DNA from: Methylobacillus methanolivorans | Lineage (GTDB): Bacteria; Pseudomonadota; Gammaproteobacteria; Burkholderiales; Methylophilaceae | Direction: 5' to 3' | DNA length: 64,000 nucleotides | Assembly: GCF_020531845.1 (NCBI RefSeq) | Contig: NZ_JAJAVF010000002.1 | Location: 1,275,543 to 1,339,542 of the forward strand | Shown here: positions 18,711-28,421 of the stretch, piece after piece | Layout: each line of letters begins with the position of its first letter | Position numbering within the stretch: position 1 is the first letter of the stretch | Program-made: the position numbers and the translations under genes | Notes under the pieces: model-generated | What the model was told of the DNA's origin: nothing | The model's database searches: none | Seen by the model: only the letters and a program-made list of their open reading frames with translations

Positions 18711-19262
18711 CTATGCAGATTGAATGCGTTTGACCTTGCTATGACCCTCTTCTGAAGTAATAGAAGCAATATCACCGGACAACTCGCCGCCTTCCTCAAT
18801 CAGTATCTTGCCATAACGGATTTTTCCACTTACTCGGCCAGTAGAATGAATGATCAACTGGCTGCGTGCCGTCAACTCACCTTCAAAATTGCCATGCACC
18901 TCGGCTACATCAATGCCCACTTTCCCAGAGAAGGCACCATGCTCAGCAATCTGGATCACCCGGCTATCCATAGTAGCCTCCACACGCCCTTCCACCACCA
19001 AGATGTCACAATCCTGAATCTCGGCACCTTTCAATTTAACATCCGGCCCCACAATCAGTCGGCTACCTGTTTGCGTATCCGCATGCACGCCACTGCTAGC
19101 TGGCACCTCAACCTTGCTAGCGACTGGACTACTTAACGGAGAAGTATGATGTGGTACTTGGGTGGTTTCTGGTTTGCTGTTCAGTGAAGATGAAACAGGA
19201 TTGACGCTAGAGCTGTTTTGAGGAGTGGGAGTACGATTGAATAGACCTTGCTTGTTTAACAT
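18711..19262 (-). CDS. Bactofilin family polymer-forming protein
   Basis: Bactofilins form non-nucleotide filaments that place cell-wall or envelope proteins. The 183-aa product has a disordered Ser/Pro-rich N-terminus (about 1-70) and a bactofilin (DUF583) beta-helix from about 75 to 170, recognisable from IVGPDVKLKGAEIQDCDILVVEGRVEAT and repeated short strands ending in glycine turns. The open frame starts at 19325, but the ATG at 19262 has a good ribosome site (GAGAGG, 8 bases upstream). No M23 peptidase, a common neighbour, is adjacent. The specific role is unknown. Confidence 0.88.
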   Translation of the reverse strand: MLNKQGLFNRTPTPQNSSSVNPVSSSLNSKPETTQVPHHTSPLSSPVASKVEVPASSGVHADTQTGSRLIVGPDVKLKGAEIQDCDILVVEGRVEATMDSRVIQIAEHGAFSGKVGIDVAEVHGNFEGELTARSQLIIHSTGRVSGKIRYGKILIEEGGELSGDIASITSEEGHSKVKRIQSA

Positions 19263-19599
19263 GGATGAAACCTCTCGTTTGATATGACAGACAGGCTCAT
19301 TGCAACAATGAGCCAAGACCAACAAGAGTCAGCAAGGTGTATGCCACACCTTAATCTTCTTTTAAAATCATTTTGTTATGAAAAAATATTCATATTTCAC
19401 AATAGATAAGCCGTGAAAATGTCGCCCAAGTACGACGTCAGTACCACTATCTTGCCGGTATTCATGTCTCCCTTACATCCTGCTGGATGAAGTCTGGGCT
19501 GAAAACAGCGCTATAAGTAGCTCACAGCCCACTTCCAGCAAAAGCGTCATCTCATCCTACAAACAAAGTGTTTGTCGCTGACAAGCAACAGTTAACAAC
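19263..19599. other. Intergenic region between bactofilin and lysS
   Basis: About 340 bp without a credible gene. The AT-rich part at 19360-19410 probably holds the bactofilin promoter on the minus strand. I see no other structure until the lysS terminator at 19607. Confidence 0.5.
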
Positions 19600-19627
19600 A
19601 AGAAAAAAGGCCGGGATAACCGGCCTT
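19600..19627 (-). terminator. Rho-independent terminator of prfB-lysS
   Basis: AAGGCCGG (19607-19614) and CCGGCCTT (19620-19627) form an 8-bp stem around GATAA. On the minus strand it is followed by TTTT, 10 bp past the lysS stop codon. Confidence 0.88.
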
Positions 19628-19637
19628 GAAAGTTTTT

Positions 19638-21161
19638 TTAGTGCTCTGGTCGCATATGCGGGAACAAGATGACATCACGTATGCTTGGACTATCCGTCAA
19701 CAGCATCACCAAGCGGTCGATACCGATACCGCATCCACCTGTCGGTGGCATGCCGTACTCCAGTGCACGGATGAAGTCAGCATCGTAATACATGGCCTCA
19801 TCATCGCCTGCTTCCTTGGCTGCTACCTGAGCCTGGAAACGTGCAGCCTGATCCTCCGCATCATTTAATTCGGAGAAACCATTGGCAATCTCACGGCCTG
19901 TGATAAACAACTCGTAGCGCTCGGTAATAGCTGGATTGGTGTCAGATGCACGTGCCAGTGGTGATACTTCGACTGGGTAATCAATAATATACGTCGGGTT
20001 CCACAGTTGGCTTTCTGCTGTTTCCTCGAATAAAGCCAATTGCAACGCTCCTAAGCCCAGATGGGCAAAGGCTTCAACACCAAACTTTTTGAGCTCCTGC
20101 CGCAGAAAAGCTTCATCATTTAACTGCTCTAAGGCATATTGCGGCGCATATTTCTGGATTGCCCCAACAATCGTCAGCCGCTCAAATGGCTTGCTAAGGT
20201 CAAGCTCCCTGCCTTGATACTGCACCACGGCCGAACCACAGGCAGCAATGGCAGCAGCCCGGATACATTGCTCCGTGAAATCCATCAGCCAACGGTAATC
20301 CGTATAGGCGGCATAGAACTCCATCATGGTGAATTCTGGATTGTGGCGTACGCTCACACCTTCGTTGCGGAAATTTCGGTTGATCTCAAACACACGATCA
20401 AACCCGCCCACAATCAGGCGCTTGAGGTAAAGCTCAGGGGCGATACGCATATACATCTGCATATCCAGCGCATTGTGGTGCGTAATGAACGGCTTGGCTG
20501 ATGCCCCACCAGGAATGGGATGCAACATTGGCGTTTCCACCTCCAGGAACTCGTGGCCAAGCATAAAAGCGCGTATAGCCGCGACAATCTTGCTACGCGC
20601 CATGAAGGTCTTGCGAGTGTCATCCGAAACAATCAGGTCGACATACCGCTGGCGATACTTGGTCTCTTGGTCTGCCAATCCATGGAATTTCTCCGGCAAA
20701 GGTCGCAGGGATTTGGTCAGCAGTCGCAACTCACTCACCTTAACTGACAACTCGCCAGTCTTGGTCTTGAACAAGGTGCCTCTGGCCGCAATGATGTCGC
20801 CCAGATCCCATTTCTTGAAAGCATCGTAAGTTTCTTCGCCAACGTTTTCCTTGGTCACAAATACCTGAATGCGCCCGCTCTTATCCTGCACAGTAGCAAA
20901 GCTGGCCTTGCCCATCACACGCTTCAACATCATGCGTCCGGCAATCGCCACGCTCAATGCGCGCGCTTCAAGATCTTCGCCCTCAAGGGCATCATAGCTA
21001 TCATGCAGGCTTTGTGCGGCATGCTCAGGCTTGAAGTCATTGGGGAAAGCAACACCCTTTTCCCGAATCGCCTTGAGCTTCTCACGCCGCTCGGCCATGA
21101 CATGGTTCTCGTCCTGTTGCACTACCTCAGTATCAGGCTTGGAATTTTGTGCGTCACTCAC
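19638..21161 (-). CDS. lysS: Lysyl-tRNA synthetase, class II
   Basis: Charges tRNA-Lys. The 507-aa protein has the N-terminal OB-fold anticodon domain (about 70-165) and the class II catalytic core with motif 1 (about 190-225), motif 2 [20 protein letters not shown] (about 280) and motif 3 [15 protein letters not shown] near the C-terminus. It starts 2 bp after the prfB stop codon. A prfB-lysS pair is a well-known conserved operon. Confidence 0.97.
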   Translation of the reverse strand: MSDAQNSKPDTEVVQQDENHVMAERREKLKAIREKGVAFPNDFKPEHAAQSLHDSYDALEGEDLEARALSVAIAGRMMLKRVMGKASFATVQDKSGRIQVFVTKENVGEETYDAFKKWDLGDIIAARGTLFKTKTGELSVKVSELRLLTKSLRPLPEKFHGLADQETKYRQRYVDLIVSDDTRKTFMARSKIVAAIRAFMLGHEFLEVETPMLHPIPGGASAKPFITHHNALDMQMYMRIAPELYLKRLIVGGFDRVFEINRNFRNEGVSVRHNPEFTMMEFYAAYTDYRWLMDFTEQCIRAAAIAACGSAVVQYQGRELDLSKPFERLTIVGAIQKYAPQYALEQLNDEAFLRQELKKFGVEAFAHLGLGALQLALFEETAESQLWNPTYIIDYPVEVSPLARASDTNPAITERYELFITGREIANGFSELNDAEDQAARFQAQVAAKEAGDDEAMYYDADFIRALEYGMPPTGGCGIGIDRLVMLLTDSPSIRDVILFPHMRPEH

Positions 21162-21163
21162 CC

Positions 21164-22268
21164 TTACACTCCCTGCTTCAAACTTTCAGAAATAAATGGA
21201 TCCAGGTCGCCATCCAAGACGCCCTGGGTATTACCAACTTCGACGTTGGTGCGTAAATCCTTGATGCGCGATTGATCCAGCACATAAGAGCGGATCTGGT
21301 GGCCCCAACCGATATCGGTCTTGGCATCTTCCATCGCTTGTTTTTCTTCGTTGCGCTTGCGCAACTCCAATGCGTACAACTGCGCTTTCAACATATTCAT
21401 CGCCTCATCCTTGTTGCGATGCTGCGAACGGTCATTCTGGCACTGCACCACGGTATTGGTCGGGATGTGGGTAATCCGCACTGCGGAATCGGTTTTGTTA
21501 ATGTGCTGACCACCCGCGCCTGATGCCCGATAAGTATCGATGCGCAGATCAGCAGGATTGATTTCAACCACGATGGAATCATCCACCTCAGGATAAACGA
21601 ATACGCTAGCAAACGAAGTATGGCGACGATTACCCGAGTCAAAAGGCGATTTACGCACTAGGCGATGTACTCCGCTTTCGGTACGCAGAAAGCCATAAGC
21701 ATAGTCACCAGAGATTTTCAGCGAAGCGCTCTTGATACCAGCAACATCACCTTCGGACTCTTCCAGCACCTCAACCTTGAAGCCCTTGTTCTCGCAATAG
21801 CGCAAATACATGCGCAATAGCATGGAGGCCCAATCCTGCGCCTCGGTACCACCAGAACCAGCCTGAATATCCAGGAAGCAGTTGTTCGGGTCCATCGGGT
21901 GAGCAAACATGCGGCGAAACTCCATTTGCGCCACAACCTTTTCCAACTCCTGTGTATCGCTATCAATGCTCAACAAGGTGCTGTCATCGTTTTCTTCACG
22001 CGCCATCTCGAACAGTTCACGACTGTCCCGCACCCCGCTATCAACATCAGTCAACGATTTGACAACAAATTCCAGCTCGCGGCGCTCCTTGCCCAGCTTC
22101 TGCGAGCGCTCGTTGTCATTCCATATATTGGGATCTTCCAATAACTGGGATACTTCCTCTAGGCGCTGCTGTTTGCTTTCGAAGTCAAAGATACCCCCGT
22201 AAGGCCTGGTGACGCTCGGCAAGGTCATCCAGACGGTTGGCAATAAGATTGAGTTGTTCCGCTTCCAT
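21164..22268 (-). CDS. prfB: Peptide chain release factor 2, made by programmed +1 frameshift
   Basis: Release factor for UGA and UAA codons. Translation starts at the ATG at 22268 and reads 27 codons ([20 protein letters not shown]...) to an in-frame TGA at 22187-22185. A +1 shift at CUU-U then continues with Asp at 22186, giving about 367 aa in total. The second part has the codon-reading SPF tripeptide (RKSPFDSG) and the catalytic GGQ ([11 protein letters not shown]). The uninterrupted downstream frame alone seems to begin MRPLNLV, but those residues are out-of-frame artefacts. lysS follows at 2 bp. Confidence 0.96.
22184..22198 (-). promoter_or_regulatory. prfB programmed frameshift site
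   Basis: On the minus strand the sequence reads GGGGGTATCTTTGAC: a Shine-Dalgarno-like G run, then CTT followed by TGA and C. This is the classical RF2 autoregulatory slip site. Low RF2 lets the ribosome pause at UGA-C and slip +1 into the main frame. Confidence 0.95.
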
Positions 22269-22424
22269 GCAATATCCGAACTGACTAAATTCAAAGGTCG
22301 CAATTATACATTAATGCCCTGCCACCCGCTGTTTGCCCTCCAGAATACCCATACCTACACTCGTGTATTTCTCCACTCATGCTTTATCTACAATAGGTAC
22401 TTCTTAAACCCAACGAGGTTCGCT

Positions 22425-23303
22425 ATGCATTCGTTTCACCCTGCCTGCATCATCACCGCTGCGAGCCTTGCCTTCAGCCAGCCAGCATTTGCACTGGTCG
22501 GTAGCACACCTACCACGGACTTTGGCATGGTAGGCCAAATCATCGGAGGAACGGACGGGGTACTGGTAGCACCTAACTGGGTACTGACAGCAGGCCACTC
22601 AGCCACAACGGGCAAAGTATTTTCATCCGGCTTTGGTGATGCCTTGATTGATAAGAAATTTGTGCTTCCCAACTATCAATTCCCAGGCAACGATCTGGCA
22701 CTTCTACACCTAGCCACGCCAATTCTTGCCGACCGCTACACAGCCTTAAACCTGACCTATATTGAGAATGTTGAGCCTTACGGCACTGTGACACTAGCCA
22801 ATGCCAGCGGAAACGGCAATGGACGCTATGTAGAAACCTCGCTAATCGACAATATTGCACACATCGGCAGCTACAATGTGCATTGGATCATTACTGACAG
22901 CACGCCTGCTGGCAATGCCATCGTGCAAGGCGGGGATAGCGGCAGCGGGTTATTCCTGGGCACACATGGTGCTGAAGATGTGATACTAGGCGGTATTGCG
23001 TCTGCCATTTGCCAGACCAATAAATCCTGCTATGTCCAGCCAGCCGCCTATCAAGACTGGCTAGATATCACGATGATGCTCTATACCCCTACCAACCCCG
23101 ACGAAACCACCCGCCAGCGTCTGAACTGGATAGGTAGCACCTCTGACCCTAGCACGCTAACAAATATTTCTACATCACAGATCAGCGCCGTTCCAGAACC
23201 AGTTTCCTATAGTTTATTTATCCTTGGCATCGTGCTCCTCGCCAGCTTGCGTGTTCAAACCAGAATAACCTCAAGACATTTTGCCTATTTGTCACAAATA
23301 TGA
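22425..23303 (+). CDS. Secreted trypsin-like serine protease with PEP-CTERM sorting signal
   Basis: 292-aa exported protein with a signal peptide ending near QPAFA (residue 23). A chymotrypsin-fold triad is visible: His58 (LTAGHS), Asp90 (GNDLALL) and Ser172 (GGDSGSGLF). The C-terminus has a PEP-CTERM signal: VPEP at 256-259, a hydrophobic helix and a basic RVQTR cluster, then 12 further residues. An exosortase should cut it after export, perhaps during assembly of exopolysaccharide or matrix; none is in this window. Start chosen at the ATG at 22425 with ribosome site CGAGG; the longer frame from 22209 lacks a signal peptide. Substrate unknown. Confidence 0.8.
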   Translation: MHSFHPACIITAASLAFSQPAFALVGSTPTTDFGMVGQIIGGTDGVLVAPNWVLTAGHSATTGKVFSSGFGDALIDKKFVLPNYQFPGNDLALLHLATPILADRYTALNLTYIENVEPYGTVTLANASGNGNGRYVETSLIDNIAHIGSYNVHWIITDSTPAGNAIVQGGDSGSGLFLGTHGAEDVILGGIASAICQTNKSCYVQPAAYQDWLDITMMLYTPTNPDETTRQRLNWIGSTSDPSTLTNISTSQISAVPEPVSYSLFILGIVLLASLRVQTRITSRHFAYLSQI

Positions 23304-23392
23304 AATATTTACGCTTTATATTTGCCGGGTTGTCATGGGGGCATGCTCACATTGAGGCTCCAGGCAACAATTGACCAACCGACGGAGCCTAT

Positions 23393-24415
23393 ATGCAATT
23401 CCAATTTGTTCCAACCCAGTTATTGAAGGCAGCCGGTATTGCTGCCCTCGTTACAGCTGCATTCTCGATCCAACATGCAGACGCAGCCCCAGCAAAAAAT
23501 GACATTATCCGTATCGACGGCTCCAGCACCGTCTACCCAATTACCGAAGCGGTTGCTGAAGAGTTCCAAAAAGCGAAGAAAATCAAGGTCACTGTCGGTA
23601 TTTCTGGCACGGGTGGCGGCTTCAAGAAATTCTGCCGTGGCGAAACTGACATCTCCGAAGCTTCCCGTCCTATCCTGACCAAGGAAATCGAAGCATGTAA
23701 GGCTGAAGGTATTGAGTTTATCGAGCTACCAGTCGCCTACGATGCACTCACCGTTGTCGTGAACCCGAAAAACACCTTCATCAAGAGCTTCACCGTTGAA
23801 GAGCTGAAAAAGCTCTGGGAGCCAGATGCTCAAGGCAAGGTCAAGACCTGGAAGCAAGTCAACGCTGCTTGGCCTGACACCCCCGTGAAGCTGTTCGGTG
23901 CAGGCTCTGACTCCGGTACTTTCGACTACTTCACTGAAGCCATTGTCGGCAAGGCTAAATCCAGCCGTGGCGACTTCACCGCCTCTGAAGACGACAATGT
24001 CCTGGTACAAGGTGTTGCCAGCGATGTTGCCGCTACAGGCTACTTCGGCTTTGCCTACTATGAAGAAAACAGCACACGCGTTAAAGCCGTGCCAATTATC
24101 GCAAAAGCTGGCGCACCTGCAGTATTGCCATCCCGTGAAAGCGTTATGAACGGCACCTATCAGCCTTTGTCACGCCCACTGTTCATTTATATCAGTGCAA
24201 AAGCTGCTAAGGAAAATCCTAATGTGAAGGCATTTGTCGACTTCTACCTGGCAAACAGCAAGGAACTGGTTGAAGAGGTGAAGTACATTGCCCTGCCTAA
24301 GCATGAGTATGCCGCCGTGACAGAACACTGGAAGGCTCAGAAAGCCGGTACAGGTTTTGGTGGTGAGCCTGAAGTGGGCGTCAAGATCACAGATCTGTTG
24401 AAGCGTATCAAGTAA
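23393..24415 (+). CDS. pstS: Phosphate ABC transporter, periplasmic binding protein PstS
   Basis: High-affinity phosphate-binding protein (340 aa) with a signal peptide ending near HADAA (residue 32). The phosphate loops are visible: [35 protein letters not shown] and [14 protein letters not shown]. It heads a pstSCAB run. Upstream, TTGTCAC (23289-23295) and TTGTCAT (23330-23336) resemble Pho-box half sites, but their spacing (41 bp) does not match a standard Pho box, so PhoB control is likely only on general grounds. Confidence 0.94.
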   Translation: MQFQFVPTQLLKAAGIAALVTAAFSIQHADAAPAKNDIIRIDGSSTVYPITEAVAEEFQKAKKIKVTVGISGTGGGFKKFCRGETDISEASRPILTKEIEACKAEGIEFIELPVAYDALTVVVNPKNTFIKSFTVEELKKLWEPDAQGKVKTWKQVNAAWPDTPVKLFGAGSDSGTFDYFTEAIVGKAKSSRGDFTASEDDNVLVQGVASDVAATGYFGFAYYEENSTRVKAVPIIAKAGAPAVLPSRESVMNGTYQPLSRPLFIYISAKAAKENPNVKAFVDFYLANSKELVEEVKYIALPKHEYAAVTEHWKAQKAGTGFGGEPEVGVKITDLLKRIK

Positions 24416-24508
24416 TCCCCTTCATCCCGGGAAGCCAGAGATTTCAGGCTTCCCGGCATCGCCCGCATAACTGCATTCCGTTACAATGCACGGATTATCA
24501 ATGTGATC

Positions 24509-25450
24509 ATGGTCTCTCAAGTGTTAGAAAAACCCGCTGAACTCCCCATCAGTGCGCGTCTTGCCAAGAATGTGCGTCGCCACATCTTGGAACGTGTCAT
24601 TGAATTTATCCTGATGCTGGCAGCACTCTCTGCCGTGGCTACCACGATTTCGATTGTCGTGATTCTGTTGTATGAATCCTTCACCTTTTTTGAACATGTC
24701 TCGCTGTGGGACTTCCTCACCGATACGGAATGGACCCCACTATTCGAGAACGCCCATTACGGCATCTTGCCGCTGGTTTCCGGCACTCTGACGACTTCTG
24801 CAATTGCGCTTGCTGTAGCGATCCCTCTCGGTACGATAGGCGCGATCTATCTTTCCGAGTTTGCGTCGCACCGCACACGTGAAATCGTCAAGCCTATCCT
24901 TGAATTGCTGGTTGGCGTACCTACAGTGGTATTCGGCTACTTTGCCTTGCTGTTCGTCACACCATTGCTGCAAAAAATCTTCCCAGAATTGCCTGGTTTC
25001 AACATGCTCGGCCCTGGCATTGTCATGGGCATCATGATCATTCCGTATATCAGTTCCATGGCAGAAGATGCCATGCGTGCCGTGCCGATGAGTATGCGCG
25101 AAGGCTCCTATGCCATGGGTGCCACCCGCTTTCAAACCGCAATCCGTGTTGTCACACCTGCTGCCATCTCCGGGATTATCGCGGCTTACATCCTCGGTAT
25201 TTCACGTGCCGTAGGTGAAACCATGGTGGTAGCACTTGCTGCTGGCCAGCAACCCAACTTGACCTTCAACCCGATGGAAAGCGCCGCGACGATTACAGCT
25301 TATATCGTACAAGTGGCAATGGGCGATCTTCCACACGGCAGTATCGGTTATCAAAGTATTTTTGCGGCAGGCCTGGTGCTCATGCTGATGACGTTGACCT
25401 TTAACATTATTGGTCACATCACCCGCAAGAGATTCCGCGAGGTATATTAA
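24509..25450 (+). CDS. pstC: Phosphate ABC transporter permease PstC
   Basis: Inner-membrane permease (about 313 aa) with six predicted helices and the EAA-type loop contacting the ATPase (MREGSYAMGATRFQTAIRVVTPAAISGI). A GTG at 24503 is two codons upstream; I prefer the ATG at 24509. pstA begins 2 bp after its stop codon. Part of the pstSCAB phosphate uptake system. Confidence 0.93.
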   Translation: MVSQVLEKPAELPISARLAKNVRRHILERVIEFILMLAALSAVATTISIVVILLYESFTFFEHVSLWDFLTDTEWTPLFENAHYGILPLVSGTLTTSAIALAVAIPLGTIGAIYLSEFASHRTREIVKPILELLVGVPTVVFGYFALLFVTPLLQKIFPELPGFNMLGPGIVMGIMIIPYISSMAEDAMRAVPMSMREGSYAMGATRFQTAIRVVTPAAISGIIAAYILGISRAVGETMVVALAAGQQPNLTFNPMESAATITAYIVQVAMGDLPHGSIGYQSIFAAGLVLMLMTLTFNIIGHITRKRFREVY

Positions 25451-25452
25451 TC

Positions 25453-26391
25453 ATGACAACACAAGCATCCGTACTGGAAAACCTCGCCGAAGTGCGAGCG
25501 ATGATTCGCCGACACAAGCGTAATGACTTCCTTTTCTCCATCGTTGGTTTGCTGGCCTTGATGATAGGCCTGCTGACACTGCTCACCTTGTTTGTCGACT
25601 TGGTAGCAGATGGCTACCCACGCTTCAACCTGGACTTTCTCACCAACTATCCATCACGCCGCGCAGCTAGCGCAGGCTTGCTGTCTGCCTGGGTAGGCTC
25701 ACTCCTCGTCATGTTGGTGACATTCTTCTCCGCAGTGCCCATGGGCGTAGCGGCAGGAGTTTATCTGGAAGAATATGCGCCCAAGAACTGGTTCTCAGAC
25801 TTGATCGAGATCAACGTCACCAACTTGGCTGGCGTACCTTCCATCGTCTATGGCTTGCTGGCACTTGGCTTGTTCGTCTATGGCCTGGGTTTTGGCGAAA
25901 GCATCCTGACCGCGGGCCTGACGTTGGGCCTGTTGATCCTGCCTATCGTCATCGTCACGACACGCGAATCCATTCGCGGCATCCCGGTGTCTATCCGTGA
26001 AGCTGCCTATGCGGTTGGAGCAACCAAATGGCAAGTGGTATTCCACCATGTTCTGCACTATTCTTCCGGCGGCATCCTGACTGGCATCATCATCGGCATG
26101 GCACGTGCACTGGGTGAAACTGCACCTATCATTACCATTGGTGCATTGACCTTCATCGCCTTCTTGCCACCATCACCCGTGACAGAAGCTGCGCCATTCA
26201 TCAACTTTGACTGGCTGCAATCCGGCTTCACCGTGTTGCCTATCCAGATGTTCAACTGGCTGTCGCGCCCTGACCATGCATTCCATATCAATGCTGCTGC
26301 GACTGGCGCCTTGATCATCGTCGTGACCTTGCTCATGAATGGTACGGCTATCTGGTTGCGCTACCGCATCCGTAAAAACATCAAGTGGTAA
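25453..26391 (+). CDS. pstA: Phosphate ABC transporter permease PstA
   Basis: Partner permease to PstC (312 aa). It has six helices and the EAA loop ([28 protein letters not shown]). [17 protein letters not shown] is the conserved transmembrane stretch of PstA. It follows pstC by 2 bp. Confidence 0.93.
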   Translation: MTTQASVLENLAEVRAMIRRHKRNDFLFSIVGLLALMIGLLTLLTLFVDLVADGYPRFNLDFLTNYPSRRAASAGLLSAWVGSLLVMLVTFFSAVPMGVAAGVYLEEYAPKNWFSDLIEINVTNLAGVPSIVYGLLALGLFVYGLGFGESILTAGLTLGLLILPIVIVTTRESIRGIPVSIREAAYAVGATKWQVVFHHVLHYSSGGILTGIIIGMARALGETAPIITIGALTFIAFLPPSPVTEAAPFINFDWLQSGFTVLPIQMFNWLSRPDHAFHINAAATGALIIVVTLLMNGTAIWLRYRIRKNIKW

Positions 26392-26435
26392 GCCACATAA
26401 AAACAGAACGAATTCAGAATCAGGATATTGACATC

Positions 26436-27215
26436 ATGGTAACAACAACTAGCCCGATCAAAGCCGAATCTCGCGACCTGAACTTTTACTACAGCAACGG
26501 TCACAAGGCGCTCAAAGGCATCTCCATGCCCTTATATGAAAAGCGCATCACCGCCTTGATCGGCCCATCCGGCTGTGGCAAGTCCACATTCCTGCGCTGC
26601 TTCAACCGCATGCATGACCTCTACCCTGGCAATAGCTATGATGGCCAGATTGTCATGCATCCAGACAACACCAACATCCTGGATAACGGCGTAGACCCTA
26701 TCGAGGTACGCATGCGTATTAGCATGGTGTTCCAGAAGCCTAACCCCTTCCCCAAATCCATCTACGAGAATGTTGCCTACGGCCTGCGCGTGCGTGGCGA
26801 GCGCAACAAGCGCGTGGTGGATGACAAGGTGGAAGAAGCGCTCAAGGGCGCTGCGCTGTGGGATGAGGTAAAGAACCGTCTGCACGACTTGGCTTTCAAC
26901 CTCTCAGGCGGTCAGCAACAGCGCCTTTGTATTGCCCGCGCCTTGGCAACCGACCCTGAAATCATGCTGTTTGACGAACCCACCTCTGCGCTTGACCCGA
27001 TCGCAACCGCCAACATTGAGGAGCTGATGTCCGAGTTGCGCAACAAGCTCACCATCCTGGTAGTGACACACAACATGCAACAGGCTGCCCGCGTCTCTGA
27101 CTACACGGCTTATATGTATCTGGGTGAACTGATCGAGTACGACGATACCGACAAGATTTTCACCAACCCCAGCCGCAAGGAAACCGAAGACTATATTACC
27201 GGCAAGTTTGGTTAA
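26436..27215 (+). CDS. pstB: Phosphate ABC transporter ATPase PstB
   Basis: ATPase of the PstSCAB importer (259 aa). Walker A is GPSGCGKST, the ABC signature LSGGQQQRL, Walker [14 protein letters not shown], and the H-loop [15 protein letters not shown] is present. The open frame begins at 26385, overlapping pstA, but the ATG at 26436 starts [11 protein letters not shown] and has AGGA about 10 bases upstream, a better match to family length. It is followed directly by a terminator: no phoU and no phoBR here, although phoU often closes pst operons. Confidence 0.94.
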   Translation: MVTTTSPIKAESRDLNFYYSNGHKALKGISMPLYEKRITALIGPSGCGKSTFLRCFNRMHDLYPGNSYDGQIVMHPDNTNILDNGVDPIEVRMRISMVFQKPNPFPKSIYENVAYGLRVRGERNKRVVDDKVEEALKGAALWDEVKNRLHDLAFNLSGGQQQRLCIARALATDPEIMLFDEPTSALDPIATANIEELMSELRNKLTILVVTHNMQQAARVSDYTAYMYLGELIEYDDTDKIFTNPSRKETEDYITGKFG

Positions 27216-27238
27216 TTATTTGCAAGTATGTAATACAT

Positions 27239-27272
27239 CAATAAAAAGCCGGAGCAATCCGGCTTTTTATTG
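27239..27272 (+). terminator. Terminator of pstSCAB
   Basis: Perfect 15-bp inverted repeat (27239-27253 with 27258-27272) around GCAA: a GCCGGA core followed by TTTTTATTG. It lies 23 bp after the pstB stop codon. Confidence 0.92.
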
Positions 27273-27308
27273 ATTAATCTCCTTAAATGCAGACAACCTC
27301 TATTAACA

Positions 27309-28217
27309 TCAACCATAATTCACTATAGACTGCCGTTTTAGATAATCTAGAGTTTTATTGTCTTCAGTACGCCATTCAAGCCATCCATTACTACTTCTAC
27401 CTAAGATCAAATCTGAAGCACCACTAGGTGTCCTAAATAGAATGTCTTCCTGGAAAACGTAATAGTTACCTTCTAAGATTAATGCCCCTGCTGCAATCAG
27501 TTTCTGCCTTCTCCGATACGCAGACGCTCCTTCAAAACTTGGCGCACCATCTACACGACTCTTTGATCCCTTTAGTACAACCATTCCTTCTTCAGTATAT
27601 TGAGCTGTAGCTAAAGCTTCATCCTGCCAGTAACAATAAAATAGCTCAGCATCATTATTACTAGCATCACTACTATCAGGACTAGCAGACTTTCTAGTAA
27701 TTGGAATAGCTAGGCTTTCCATGAAGTTTTGCCCCAGGGTGGAAACTAATGTACGAATCGTTTCGAAAATATCTTCACAGTCCGCCTCCAGCCATGCCGG
27801 TGTGTGAGGCTTAGTTCCAGCATTACCATTCATTACATTATAACGCTGGGCATTATTAGCTTGCTGAATACTACGCCACTCCAAATACAGTGAATGGGTT
27901 TGTGTCAAACTTTGTGTTAGAGAAATCGCAACCAATGCTCTATTCCAGAATTCTTTATTTATATGATGCTCATTTAATCGCTTACCGAGTACGCCAGTTT
28001 GCCCAATGTAGACTTTCGCTTGGCCCGTATCTTCATCCTCACCTACCAAGTAATATACTCCCACCTGTTTAGACTCTGACATAGCCTGAAAATCAGCTAA
28101 TAAAGCTCTTGGTATTTCAATTACTTGGGTTATCCCTGTAGTTATTGATGCAATCTGGATACCCCTTGGATCACCTGAGGGTAAAAAAATTTGAATAGTT
28201 TTAGGTCGTAAAATCAT
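27309..28217 (-). CDS. GIY-YIG nuclease-fold protein with C-terminal DUF4357
   Basis: 302-aa protein. The GIY-YIG core is visible as GVYYLVG (53-59) and KVYIGQTG (68-75), with Arg80, His84 and a downstream Glu in LYLEWRS. The C-terminus (about 225-295: GASAYRRRQKLIAAGALI, SGASDLILGRSSNGWLEW) matches the DUF4357 domain, which is often paired with GIY-YIG and found near restriction systems. The gene and its flanks are distinctly AT-rich compared with neighbours, suggesting recent transfer. It stands alone: no methylase, specificity subunit or phage gene is adjacent. A DNA-cutting role is inferred from the fold only. Confidence 0.82.
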   Translation of the reverse strand: MILRPKTIQIFLPSGDPRGIQIASITTGITQVIEIPRALLADFQAMSESKQVGVYYLVGEDEDTGQAKVYIGQTGVLGKRLNEHHINKEFWNRALVAISLTQSLTQTHSLYLEWRSIQQANNAQRYNVMNGNAGTKPHTPAWLEADCEDIFETIRTLVSTLGQNFMESLAIPITRKSASPDSSDASNNDAELFYCYWQDEALATAQYTEEGMVVLKGSKSRVDGAPSFEGASAYRRRQKLIAAGALILEGNYYVFQEDILFRTPSGASDLILGRSSNGWLEWRTEDNKTLDYLKRQSIVNYG

Positions 28218-28421
28218 GAAATGCTAACGTCGATAGTTGTTTGAAAATATAAATGTGAACTTACCCTGCGTTATTAGAAATTTTTCAATTTCTAATTTAC
28301 GGCTACTCAAACGCCATGGAATTGGCTATGCATCATATCTGATTGCAAACTACTCCAATACACTCATAAAGATATCTCTAAACAATCATACTATTAGAGA
28401 ACTACAAGATAGGATTATTAC
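28218..28421. other. AT-rich gap beside the GIY-YIG gene
   Basis: About 200 bp of the same low-GC character as the GIY-YIG gene. A 65-codon plus-strand frame (28237-28434) has no ribosome site or recognisable product and overlaps the dadA 3' end, so I do not call it a gene. It contains the inverted repeat at 28273-28296. Confidence 0.5.
28273..28296. repeat. Perfect AT-rich inverted repeat
   Basis: ATTAGAAATT (28273-28282) and AATTTCTAAT (28287-28296) pair perfectly around TTTC. It is too AT-rich for a normal terminator. It could be a protein-binding site for the islet or a relic of its insertion. Confidence 0.5.

Noticed and set aside
23289..23336. Possible Pho box before pstS
   Set aside because: Two TTGTCA(C/T) half sites exist, but they are 41 bp apart instead of 11, so they do not make a standard box.
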